Shown: piece by piece, positions 1 through 5,930 of the stretch
Layout of the letters: every line of letters begins with the position of its first letter
Numbering within the stretch: the stretch's first letter is position 1
Assembly (NCBI GenBank): GCA_030626265.1
Contig: DAOUPF010000085.1
Location: forward strand, 1 to 6,456
Length of the DNA: 6,456 bases
Direction of reading: 5' to 3'
Origin: Sulfurovum sp.
GTDB lineage: Bacteria; Campylobacterota; Campylobacteria; Campylobacterales; Sulfurovaceae
Position numbers and translations under genes: made by a program
The notes under the pieces: generated by a model
Seen by the model: the letters and a program-made list of their open reading frames with translations, nothing else
What the model was told of the DNA's origin: nothing
Database searches by the model: none

Positions 1-139
1 CTCCTTTTCCTAAGCTTTCTACATGATAATTATTAGTAATAATAATATCTTTATCTAGTGTATTTACCCCACCGCTACCACACCCACTAAGGGTAAAAAG
101 AAATACCGTAAATATAGTTGTTAAACTTACAAATCTCAT
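1..139 (-). CDS. N-terminus of a putative lipoprotein (truncated by the window edge)
   Basis: An open frame starts at the ATG at 139-137 and runs without a stop to the window edge, giving 46 residues. The product begins MRFVSLTTIFTVFLFTLSGC: a basic residue, a hydrophobic stretch, then a lipobox LSGC with the Cys at residue 20. That is a type II (lipoprotein) signal peptide, so the mature protein should be lipid-anchored in the inner or outer membrane. After the Cys comes a short Gly/Ser stretch (GSGG) and then a polar segment with no recognisable domain. A GGAA ribosome-binding site lies about 7 nt before the ATG and a TATAAT box about 30 nt before it, which support this start. The gene points the same way as rpsR but has its own promoter and is separated from rpsR by a hairpin, so it is probably a separate unit. 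Function unknown: too little of the mature protein is visible. Confidence 0.72.
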   Translation of the reverse strand, partial: MRFVSLTTIFTVFLFTLSGCGSGGVNTLDKDIIITNNYHVESLGKG

Positions 140-168
140 ATAAATTTCCAATCGTTATAAAGTACTAT

Positions 169-174
169 ATTATA
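169..174 (-). promoter_or_regulatory. -10 box (TATAAT) for the lipoprotein gene
   Basis: Read on the minus strand the sequence is ATTGGTTATAATATAG, a perfect consensus -10. It lies 30 nt from the lipoprotein ATG, which predicts a 5' UTR of about 23 nt that retains the GGAA ribosome-binding site. No convincing -35 is visible, as is usual for Campylobacterota sigma-70 promoters. Prediction from sequence only. Confidence 0.55.
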
Positions 175-195
175 ACCAATAAGTATTAGTAATAC

Positions 196-272
196 AAGAG
201 AAATTGTAATATAAAAAAGTGAAGAGAGTGTGAAGGGTGAGGAGGGTAGTCTAGTACCGTAGTACTAGACTA
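196..272 (-). terminator. Perfect hairpin plus C-rich G-free tract after rpsR (candidate terminator)
   Basis: Ten bases after the rpsR stop is a perfect 11-bp inverted repeat: TAGTCTAGTAC at 247-257 and GTACTAGACTA at 262-272, with a 4-nt loop. No U-run follows directly, so it is not a textbook intrinsic terminator. On the transcribed (minus-sense) RNA the next roughly 50 nt contain no G at all. The first 28 of these (246-219) have 16 C residues, and then comes a run of six U (218-213). A C-rich, G-poor, unstructured RNA is what Rho loads on, so the arrangement could be Rho-dependent termination with the hairpin as a 3' end barrier. The hairpin itself is seen directly; the terminator role is inference. 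A protein-binding site is the alternative. Confidence 0.5.
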
Positions 273-281
273 AATGGTCTG

Positions 282-545
282 TTATCTGATAATTTCAAAA
301 GGGTTTTCAATAACCTTTTTTCTATCGATTACATATGGGATAAGAGCAGTTTGTCTAGCTCTTTTGATCGCTACAGTTACTAGCTCTTGGTGACGCTTAC
401 AGTTTCCTGTCAATCTTCTAGGCATGATTTTAAATCTCTCACTCAAACTAAACTTGAGTGAATTCAAATCTTTATAGTCGATAAAATCAACTTTTTGCTC
501 ACAGTACTTACAAAATCTTTTTTTAAACTTTCTTCTTTCAGCCAT
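282..545 (-). CDS. rpsR: 30S ribosomal protein S18
   Basis: The 87-residue product is a full-length bS18, which forms a heterodimer with bS6 on the platform of the 30S subunit. The N-terminus is basic ([15 protein letters not shown]). The family signature follows as [12 protein letters not shown] (42-53) and a run of basic residues around [13 protein letters not shown]12 and C15 (FCKYC) together with C49 and H52 (NCKRH) form the zinc-binding version of S18, as opposed to the zinc-free paralogue found in some bacteria. It is the last gene of rpsF-ssb-rpsR, the classic bacterial order. An AGGAG ribosome-binding site lies 8 nt before the ATG and overlaps the TAG stop of ssb, so its translation is probably coupled to ssb. 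No second, zinc-independent copy is visible here. Confidence 0.97.
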   Translation of the reverse strand: MAERRKFKKRFCKYCEQKVDFIDYKDLNSLKFSLSERFKIMPRRLTGNCKRHQELVTVAIKRARQTALIPYVIDRKKVIENPFEIIR

Positions 546-556
546 TATTCATTCTC

Positions 557-1048
557 CTAAAATGGTATTTCATCTTCATCGATGTCTATCTCTGGGACTT
601 GATGTGCAGGTGCGGGTTGACTCTGTTGTTGTGGTGCTTGGGCTTGTTGTGTGGGAGCTTGAGCTTGGCTATTGTAGCCACCGCTTTGTCCTCCACCACC
701 GTATCCACCACCTTGATTATCACCTTTGTTATCAAGCATTTTCATGCTTTCTACTGTGATTGAGTGTCTGCTTCTCTTGCTTCCATCTTGTGCTGTCCAT
801 TGCTCTAGCACTAGGCGTCCATCTACTAAAACTTTGCTACCCTTGCGTAGGTATTGGTTGGCTATCTCTGCTGTACGACCAAAAAAAGTAAGCTCTACAA
901 ACATCACTTCTTCTTTCTGTTCGCCTGTTTGTGATTTCCATTTGTGGCTTGTGGCTATGCCTACTTTGCCTATGGCTGAACCACTTCCAGAATATCTTAC
1001 CTCTACATCTCTAGTGAGGTTTCCTACCAATACTACTTTATTATACAT
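557..1048 (-). CDS. ssb: Single-stranded DNA-binding protein SSB
   Basis: The 163-residue product is a normal-length bacterial SSB, which coats single-stranded DNA during replication, repair and recombination. Residues 1 to about 108 form the OB-fold, opening with MYNKVVLVGNLTRDVEVRY and containing the family stretches VELTFFGRTAEIANQYLRKG and SKVLVDGRLVLEQW. Residues from about 113 to 150 are a low-complexity Gly/Gln/Ala/Pro linker, first glycine-rich (GGGYGGGGQSGGY) and then QA/QP-rich. The C-terminus is the acidic tip DEDEIPF, the conserved docking peptide for SSB partners (helicases, polymerase III chi, RecO and others). It sits between rpsF and rpsR, 25 nt after rpsF, with an AGGAG site 7 nt before the ATG. 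The placement ties SSB supply to ribosomal protein output. Nothing is missing or odd. Confidence 0.97.
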   Translation of the reverse strand: MYNKVVLVGNLTRDVEVRYSGSGSAIGKVGIATSHKWKSQTGEQKEEVMFVELTFFGRTAEIANQYLRKGSKVLVDGRLVLEQWTAQDGSKRSRHSITVESMKMLDNKGDNQGGGYGGGGQSGGYNSQAQAPTQQAQAPQQQSQPAPAHQVPEIDIDEDEIPF

Positions 1049-1073
1049 GGGTTGCTCCTATTTGTTCTTAGGC

Positions 1074-1529
1074 TTACGCCTCTTCGCTTTTAGCTTCTGT
1101 CTCTTCTTTTGCTGGTGCTTCAACTGCTGGTGCTTCAACTGCTGGAGCTTCCTCTGTAACAGGAGCTTCTTTAGCTTCCTCTTTAGCGGCACTTTTTTTA
1201 GCAGCTGCATCAGCTAGTTTTGTGAACTGAGCTATCTCTTTTCTGTTAGTATATTTTACTGTCATAAATTTAAGAATATCTTCGTTGATTCTTAGCTGTC
1301 TCTCTATCTCTGCGATAGCAACACCTGGTGCTTGAAAATAAGCTACTGTATAGTAACCTCTCTCATTTTTCTCGACTGGATAAGCTAGTTTTCTCATACC
1401 CATATCATCAGTAGCAACTATCGTTGCATCTTGTGCTATGATTGAGCCTATGATTTTTTCTATCTGTGCTTTGTTCTCTTCGTCCGTCAAAGTTGGCTTG
1501 AGAACGAACAGTAATTCGTAGTGATTCAT
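1074..1529 (-). CDS. rpsF: 30S ribosomal protein S6
   Basis: The 151-residue product is bS6, the partner of S18 on the 30S platform. The conserved ferredoxin-like fold spans residues 1 to about 95. It opens with MNHYELLFVLKP and includes MGMRKLAYPVEKNERGYYTV (43-62) and LRINEDILKFMTVKY (79-93), which match the family core. Residues from about 96 on form a long Ala/Glu/Pro/Lys tail with APAVE repeats, ending KSEEA. Long acidic S6 tails are known in other bacteria, and in E. coli RimK adds glutamates to the tail; whether that occurs here is unknown. A good AAGGAA ribosome-binding site lies 4 nt before the ATG. As first gene of the operon it carries the structured leader (1530-1607), a likely site for feedback by the S6:S18 complex. 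Confidence 0.97.
   Translation of the reverse strand: MNHYELLFVLKPTLTDEENKAQIEKIIGSIIAQDATIVATDDMGMRKLAYPVEKNERGYYTVAYFQAPGVAIAEIERQLRINEDILKFMTVKYTNRKEIAQFTKLADAAAKKSAAKEEAKEAPVTEEAPAVEAPAVEAPAKEETEAKSEEA
1111..1155 (-). repeat. Three 15-bp tandem units in the rpsF tail
   Basis: Plus-strand units GCTGGTGCTTCAACT at 1111-1125 and 1126-1140 are identical; a third, diverged unit follows at 1141-1155 (GCTGGAGCTTCCTCT). Each encodes five residues of the S6 tail (APAVE-type). The unit length is a multiple of three, so gain or loss of a copy would change tail length without breaking the frame. Two identical neighbouring units suggest a recent duplication. Confidence 0.85.
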
Positions 1530-1607
1530 CTGTTTCCTTTTGGTTTAGTAGCCCATATAAATGCGGATTAAAGTATCCGTCCAAAAATGAGCAGGAATTT
1601 TGGAACC
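1530..1607 (-). promoter_or_regulatory. Structured rpsF leader, candidate S6:S18 feedback element
   Basis: The predicted untranslated leader of rpsF folds into two abutting hairpins. Hairpin 1 pairs UCCAAAA (1604-1598) with UUUUGGA (1586-1580). Hairpin 2 pairs CGGAU (1579-1575) with AUCCG (1568-1564) around a 6-nt loop. GGUU at 1607-1604 could also pair with AACC at 1545-1542 and close a junction round both. A second CCAAAA (1543-1538) directly abuts the ribosome-binding site and can compete for the UUUUGG of hairpin 1, so two exclusive folds exist. Autogenous control of this operon by an S6:S18-binding mRNA structure is known in other bacteria; as I recall, the element features a CCG trinucleotide, and hairpin 2 carries one. 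The pairings are visible in the sequence; the role is inference. Confidence 0.45.
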
Positions 1608-1610
1608 GCG

Positions 1611-1619
1611 ATGATAGCA
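1611..1619 (-). promoter_or_regulatory. Extended -10 promoter (TGCTATCAT) of rpsF-ssb-rpsR
   Basis: Minus-strand sequence TTGTGCTATCATCGCGG contains an extended -10 (TGC followed by TATCAT). It places transcription start near 1604-1607, giving a leader of about 75 nt. CGCG follows the -10 directly. No -35 hexamer is evident. It is the best promoter candidate between rpsF and the divergent PAS gene. Confidence 0.6.
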
Positions 1620-1766
1620 CAAGGTAGGTTATAGGTAGCTTTGGTCAAGGAGTCTGATGCCAAAGTTTGGAGTATTAAATGGTGTACTATTAATATACAT
1701 AGTTTGTAATATACTCTATATTAAGCCAATTGTCGGTAGTATTATGAAGTGTATTTTTATTGGGAT
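1620..1766. other. AT-rich divergent intergenic region between rpsF and the PAS gene
   Basis: This stretch must hold the promoter of the rightward PAS gene. The best -10 candidate is TATACT at 1710-1715 (5' UTR of about 60 nt), but it lacks a TG extension and a good -35, so I do not assign it firmly. A 6-bp inverted repeat, CTTTGG at 1639-1644 and CCAAAG at 1660-1665, lies on the rpsF side and could be an operator or chance. No open frame with a ribosome-binding site is present. Confidence 0.35.
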
Positions 1767-1780
1767 AGGTGGAAAGATAT

Positions 1781-2233
1781 ATGAGTAGTACTATGATTAC
1801 AAATACAATTACAGGTGAAAAGATAGTCAAACCCATAACAACAGGTAAAGAGATAATCTTTGATGGTGGTGTTATGATTACTGAAACAGATACGGCTGGT
1901 ATCATTACATATGCAAACTCTAAATTTAGAAGAATGACTGGTTATAGCAAAGAGCAACTCATAGGCTCTCCGCACTCCATCAATAGACATCCTGACATGC
2001 CAAAGGCAGCTTTCAAAGCCATGTGGGACACCATAAAAGAGGGGAATTACTGGAATGGGTATGTCAAAAATATGGCAGCTAATGGTAGTTTTTATCTTGT
2101 CCTTGTCTGGATCAAGCCAAAATTTGATAATAATGGTAATATAGTAGGATATATAGCTGGAAGAAAAATTCCAGAAAAAGAGCCTATGGAACAAGCTCTT
2201 ATTGAGTATAAAACTCTTAGAGAAGCAGAGTGA
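1781..2233 (+). CDS. Single-domain PAS sensor, Aer/CetB type (energy taxis)
   Basis: The start is best placed at the ATG at 1781: AGGTGGA (1767-1773) sits 7 nt before it, whereas the GTG at 1769 lies inside that ribosome-binding site. The product is 150 residues, essentially one PAS domain (about 25-130) plus a short charged C-terminal helix. The core resembles the FAD-binding PAS of E. coli Aer: GIITYANSKFRRMTGYSKEQ, then INRHPDMPKAAFKAMWDTIK (67-86), then WNGYVKNMAANGSFY. R69, H70 and D72 match the RHPD residues implicated in FAD binding by Aer. There is no transmembrane segment, HAMP, kinase or MCP domain, so it must act through a partner. In Campylobacter jejuni the PAS-only CetB works with the membrane transducer CetA; no such partner is nearby, so the gene is an orphan here. 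Role as a redox/energy sensor is inferred from family resemblance. Confidence 0.87.
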   Translation: MSSTMITNTITGEKIVKPITTGKEIIFDGGVMITETDTAGIITYANSKFRRMTGYSKEQLIGSPHSINRHPDMPKAAFKAMWDTIKEGNYWNGYVKNMAANGSFYLVLVWIKPKFDNNGNIVGYIAGRKIPEKEPMEQALIEYKTLREAE

Positions 2234-2308
2234 TACTACACTGGACTATTTGTTGATAATGACGAGTAGTAGTTCCTTCCTCTTTCCTGTATTTTAACTC
2301 ATATTTAA

Positions 2309-3322
2309 TTACCTATACAACTGATCCATATAAACCACATCAATATCTTTGAGCATGCTTTTGGCACTGCGTAGGGCTTTTATGGTAGATTTGCGTGGGT
2401 GCCCTATGGCTATGGCGTGACCTCGTTTTTTTGCTATGCGGATGGCTTGAGCTAGTTGTTTGTGGATGTATGATTGGCTGGTGAGATTGTCTAGAAAAAC
2501 ATCTCTTACTATGTATTGGTCTCCAAATGATCTGATTACTTTTTTGACTTTTGACTTGCTACTTGTGCGACTATCCATAAATACAAAACCCTCATTGCGT
2601 AAAGCGCCGTAAAGGTGTTTCATAGATTTGTAGTTGGAGGTAAATACGCTACCTGTATGGTTGTTGATAAATCTAGCATTTGGAAATAGTCTACGTATCT
2701 CTTTGACTCTCTTTTTTATCTTTTCTGGGGAGTCTGTGATCATCAGTGTCTTTGTCATCTTGTTCATCTTTGCTTTACCTGATTGCATAGGTAAATGTAC
2801 CATGAAGTGCTTGAGTCCATGAGCTAGTTTGTGGCTATTTGGGGCTGACTTAGATGGGGGAAATATAGATGGAGTGACTTTAAATGGTAGTGCTTTGATA
2901 GCTTTTAGCTGGCTAGGTTGTGCCACATCGTCTATGATTATGACTAGTTTTGGGCGTTTTCCTTTTGGTACATTTAGAGTGACTTTTTTGCTAGTAGGTT
3001 TTTCTTCTTCAAGCTTTTTCTCCTCTTTTTTTCTCTCTCTCAACTTCTCTATCATGCCCTCTATACCAAAGCCGGCTTCATCAGATTTGATTATTGGAGT
3101 GTCGATTTGTATATCTTTGAATATTTTGGAGGGAGATGTCTCTTTTTGGGTTACTATATCTGTTTGTTTATCTTGTACTCCCAGATAGTAACCAAAGGAT
3201 ATAAAAAACCCTATCGCTAATACAACAGCAGAGATACTAGCAATCCAGTTTTTTCTTTGGGCTACTTTTTTTCTGCGTTTGGTAGATTTGCGTTGAGTTT
3301 TTGGAGCTGGTTTTTTTGGCAT
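2309..3322 (-). CDS. Divergent polysaccharide deacetylase (YibQ/DUF610 family)
   Basis: The 337-residue product has a very basic N-terminus (1-25), one membrane segment (about 26-47), a charged and partly coiled-coil linker (about 85-115), then a periplasmic catalytic-like domain (about 123-337). That domain carries the family pattern: KLVIIIDDVA with D131-D132, MVHLPMQ, INNHTGS (219-225), FMDSRTSS (248-255), RDVFLDN (273-279) and AIGHPRKS (305-312). These correspond to the Asp and His positions of NodB-like metal-dependent deacetylases, although true substrates of the divergent group are not established. Peptidoglycan or another envelope glycan is the likely target. An AAGGA site lies just before the ATG. 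It starts 32 nt after permease half 2 and is probably the last gene of the ilvC unit. From memory, an ilvC neighbour of this kind is also present in C. jejuni (Cj0632-Cj0633). Confidence 0.85.
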   Translation of the reverse strand: MPKKPAPKTQRKSTKRRKKVAQRKNWIASISAVVLAIGFFISFGYYLGVQDKQTDIVTQKETSPSKIFKDIQIDTPIIKSDEAGFGIEGMIEKLRERKKEEKKLEEEKPTSKKVTLNVPKGKRPKLVIIIDDVAQPSQLKAIKALPFKVTPSIFPPSKSAPNSHKLAHGLKHFMVHLPMQSGKAKMNKMTKTLMITDSPEKIKKRVKEIRRLFPNARFINNHTGSVFTSNYKSMKHLYGALRNEGFVFMDSRTSSKSKVKKVIRSFGDQYIVRDVFLDNLTSQSYIHKQLAQAIRIAKKRGHAIAIGHPRKSTIKALRSAKSMLKDIDVVYMDQLYR

Positions 3323-3354
3323 AAAATTCCTTCGACAAAATTATATCAAAATAT

Positions 3355-3849
3355 TCATTTTTTCATAAGCCTATCTATAGCCATTCCTTGAAGTATGGCA
3401 AATAGTATTATGTATAGGTTTAGAATGATAGTAAATCCTAGCCCAAACATAGCTATCATAAAAGGAAGTAACGGAAGCTTGATAGCTCTACCATACATAA
3501 AAGTAGCTATGAGTCCATCTCGTAGCCCATGCCTTCTCATATCATCTAGCATAGGATACCAGGCATACATAGGACCGTGACTCAGCACTCCTCCTATGAG
3601 GGCATATACTGTACTCATCTTACCGGCATCTTTTCCAAAATGCTTCATTATCTGTTTTGGTTTTAGAAAATAATTTATGATAGCAGTAAGGAGTATAACA
3701 AGTGTAAAGATAGGAGCCACTTTGTATAACATATGAGAAAACTTATTTGCTATCATGCCTATATGAGTAGAATCGAATATAGCCAATAGTATAAATATAA
3801 TGCCAACGAGTATGAGTAACTTTATACCTTTGAACTTTAGTTTTTTCAT
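3355..3849 (-). CDS. Permease half 2, UPF0718 (YraQ/ArsP_1-like) membrane protein
   Basis: The 164-residue product is strongly hydrophobic, with about four membrane spans (roughly 9-25, 43-62, 79-100 and 115-150) and basic ends. Its central part, IGGVLSHGPMYAWYPMLDDM (85-104), then RRHGLRDGLIATFMYGRAIK and LPLLPFMIAMFG, matches the C-terminal half of predicted permeases of the UPF0718/PF03773 type, normally about 300-350 residues in one chain. It therefore looks like one half of a split transporter. Its ATG overlaps the TGA of the upstream half by 4 nt (ATGA) and has no strong ribosome-binding site of its own, pointing to coupled translation. Substrate unknown: the family includes organoarsenical exporters (ArsP), but nothing here identifies arsenic, and no ars genes are in view. 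Confidence 0.78.
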   Translation of the reverse strand: MKKLKFKGIKLLILVGIIFILLAIFDSTHIGMIANKFSHMLYKVAPIFTLVILLTAIINYFLKPKQIMKHFGKDAGKMSTVYALIGGVLSHGPMYAWYPMLDDMRRHGLRDGLIATFMYGRAIKLPLLPFMIAMFGLGFTIILNLYIILFAILQGMAIDRLMKK

Positions 3850-4284
3850 ATGAAAAAACCAGTTGTAATGGTGGCTAAATATGCGATTGATAAAGTGCTG
3901 ACAAATGTCAATATATTACGATATATCGTAAACTTAATACCAAAAACTGTGGCTTCTGCAGGTAGATGAGTAAAACTCAATGTTACCCATGCCATGATAA
4001 ATGCAATCAATGCAAAATCTGATACTCCATGAGCTTGGAGTCCATCTGCTACGACATAGCTGATAGCACCATTACCTGATGATATAGCCCCTAGAAAAGT
4101 GCCATTGAAAACATCCCAGATAGTGCCATGACCAAAACTTGGCTAACATATCTGGAGTAACATATGTCTGAAATATAGCCACTATACCAATGATTGCAAA
4201 TATAGTTGGAAATAGAGAGAAGAAGTTTAAAAATGAATTCTGTAAGGCTTTTGAGAAAGTTATATTGTTATTTTGTTTTTTCAT
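3846..4284 (-). pseudogene. Permease half 1, UPF0718-like, interrupted by a frameshift
   Basis: From the ATG at 4284 the frame reads MKKQNNNITFSKALQNSFLN and a clear membrane span, reaching YVTPDMLAKF. It then goes out of frame and stops after 70 residues. The next frame continues the protein at once: FGHGTIWDVFNGTFLGAISS, then GNGAISYVVADGLQAHGVSD, ALIAFIMAWVTLSFTHLPAE and FGIKFTIYRNI, ending at the TGA at 3846-3848. The break lies in TTTT on the sense strand (plus-strand AAAA at 4134-4137): one base too many or two too few. The total of 439 nt is one over a multiple of three, and the repaired protein would be about 145 residues with about four spans. It matches the N-terminal half of the same permease family as its downstream neighbour. 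It may be a real lesion, a sequencing error or, less likely, ribosomal +1 slippage. Its ribosome-binding site is weak. Confidence 0.8.
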
Positions 4285-4296
4285 AATATCTCATGC

Positions 4297-4328
4297 ACCT
4301 ATCTAAGATTCCATAAAGGAAGATAGGT
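4297..4328. repeat. Inverted repeat between ilvC and the permease pair
   Basis: ACCTATCT (4297-4304) and AGATAGGT (4321-4328) are perfect 8-bp complements with a 16-nt interior that can form a second short stem, TTCC (4309-4312) with GGAA (4318-4321, sharing one base with the outer arm). It fills the middle of the 59-nt gap after the ilvC stop. No U-run follows in the direction of transcription, so it is more likely an mRNA 3' stabiliser, attenuator or processing site that lets permease expression differ from ilvC than a full terminator. The AGGTG of its distal arm also lies 11 nt before the permease ATG, so the stem could mask it. Confidence 0.55.
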
Positions 4329-4343
4329 ACAAATGATAAGGTC

Positions 4344-5381
<1,038 letters not shown>

Positions 5382-5403
5382 TTAATTATAAGTAATTTTC
5401 GCG

Positions 5404-5412
5404 AGTATAGCA
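5404..5412 (-). promoter_or_regulatory. ilvC: Extended -10 promoter (TGCTATACT) of ilvC
   Basis: Minus-strand sequence TTTTGCTATACTCGCG holds an extended -10 at 5412-5404, giving a start near 5397 and a leader of about 25 nt that keeps the ilvC ribosome-binding site. CGCG follows directly, as in the rpsF promoter. Its -35 zone (about 5427-5432) falls against the opposing nfeD -10. Confidence 0.6.
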
Positions 5413-5429
5413 AAAATGGGCTTACTTTA

Positions 5430-5438
5430 TGCTATAAT
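5430..5438 (+). promoter_or_regulatory. Extended -10 promoter (TGCTATAAT) of nfeD
   Basis: TTTATGCTATAATTTTTTTA contains a perfect extended -10 (TGC then TATAAT at 5433-5438). Start near 5445 leaves a short leader of about 18 nt with the full ribosome-binding site. No -35 is clear. It faces away from the ilvC promoter, with 23 bp between the two -10 hexamers. Confidence 0.65.
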
Positions 5439-5451
5439 TTTTTTAGATAAC

Positions 5452-5458
5452 AGGAGGT
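5452..5458 (+). promoter_or_regulatory. Strong ribosome-binding site that fixes the nfeD start
   Basis: AGGAGGT is a near-perfect anti-16S match. It stands 4 nt before the ATG at 5463 and only 1 nt before the TTG at 5460, so the ATG is the start. Confidence 0.8.
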
Positions 5459-5462
5459 ATTG

Positions 5463-5915
5463 ATGCTAGAATTCCTAAGTGAAACAACATTATGGTGGCA
5501 TTGGATTGTCTTTGGGATTGTTCTTTTGATTCTAGAGATGAATATAGGTACTTTTTTTATGCTAGGACTTGCTGTAGCTGGTGTATTAGTAGGTATTATG
5601 GATTTCTATATAGGTACTGCTTTTACTACTGAGCTTTTTGTTTGGATGGTACTCTCTGTGTTGTTTGTTGCTATTTGGTATAGGTGGTTCAGAGAGAAGC
5701 CTTTGAGTGATAGTGGACAATCAAACTACAAGCTAGATACTCTGGGCATAGTAGTAGAGAGTATACAGATACACAGTAGAGGCAAGGTGACATTTGATAC
5801 TCCAGTTTTGGGCAATACCGCTTGGCATGCTACTGCAAATGAAGATATAGACAAAGACACACGCATAAAGATAGTAAAAATAACAGGTCAACTCATAGAA
5901 GTTGAACCGGCATAA
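5463..5915 (+). CDS. NfeD-like membrane protein, short type (YbbJ-like)
   Basis: The product, taken from the ATG at 5463, is 150 residues. Three membrane spans occupy about 11-28, 30-50 and 57-75, beginning WWHWIVFGIVLLILEMNIGT with the typical acidic residue (E25) inside the first hairpin. A soluble OB-fold follows (about 91-148) and contains GNTAWHATANEDIDKDTRIK and VKITGQLIEVEP, the NfeD C-terminal pattern. Short NfeD proteins lack the ClpP-like protease domain of the long form and are almost always encoded next to an SPFH (stomatin/flotillin) protein. That is the case here, with a 15-nt gap. In E. coli the counterparts are YbbJ and QmcA. The pair is thought to organise membrane domains or protein quality control in the inner membrane; the precise role is unsettled. 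Confidence 0.9.
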   Translation: MLEFLSETTLWWHWIVFGIVLLILEMNIGTFFMLGLAVAGVLVGIMDFYIGTAFTTELFVWMVLSVLFVAIWYRWFREKPLSDSGQSNYKLDTLGIVVESIQIHSRGKVTFDTPVLGNTAWHATANEDIDKDTRIKIVKITGQLIEVEPA

Positions 5916-5930
5916 ATAAGGGATAACATC

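Noticed and set aside
726..1217. Long plus-strand open frame opposite ssb and rpsF
   Set aside because: Antisense shadow: Cys/Ser/Leu-rich low-complexity product, no ribosome-binding site, and the minus strand carries certain genes here.
1769..1780. GTG start adding four residues to the PAS protein
   Set aside because: The GTG overlaps the AGGTGGA ribosome-binding site that serves the ATG at 1781.
2226..2243. Short stem-loop spanning the PAS stop codon as a terminator
   Set aside because: Only two 3-bp helices split by a mismatch and no T-run after it. The 75-nt gap to the convergent deacetylase gene shows no convincing terminator on either strand.
2829..3188. Plus-strand open frame inside the deacetylase gene
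   Set aside because: Antisense shadow of a well-supported gene; its Ser/Phe-rich stretch is just the complement of the Lys/Glu-rich linker.
4072..4284. A genuine 70-residue small membrane protein
   Set aside because: The last 20 or so residues resemble nothing in the family, whereas the next frame continues the permease exactly at the break, so this is a frameshifted piece rather than a separate gene.
3355..4284. Calling the permease an arsenic exporter (arsP)
   Set aside because: Family resemblance only; no ArsR, arsenate reductase or cysteine-rich signature in view, so the substrate is left open.
5385..5390. Perfect TATAAT on the minus strand just before ilvC
   Set aside because: It would start transcription within about 6 nt of the ATG and remove the ribosome-binding site; the extended -10 at 5404-5412 fits better.
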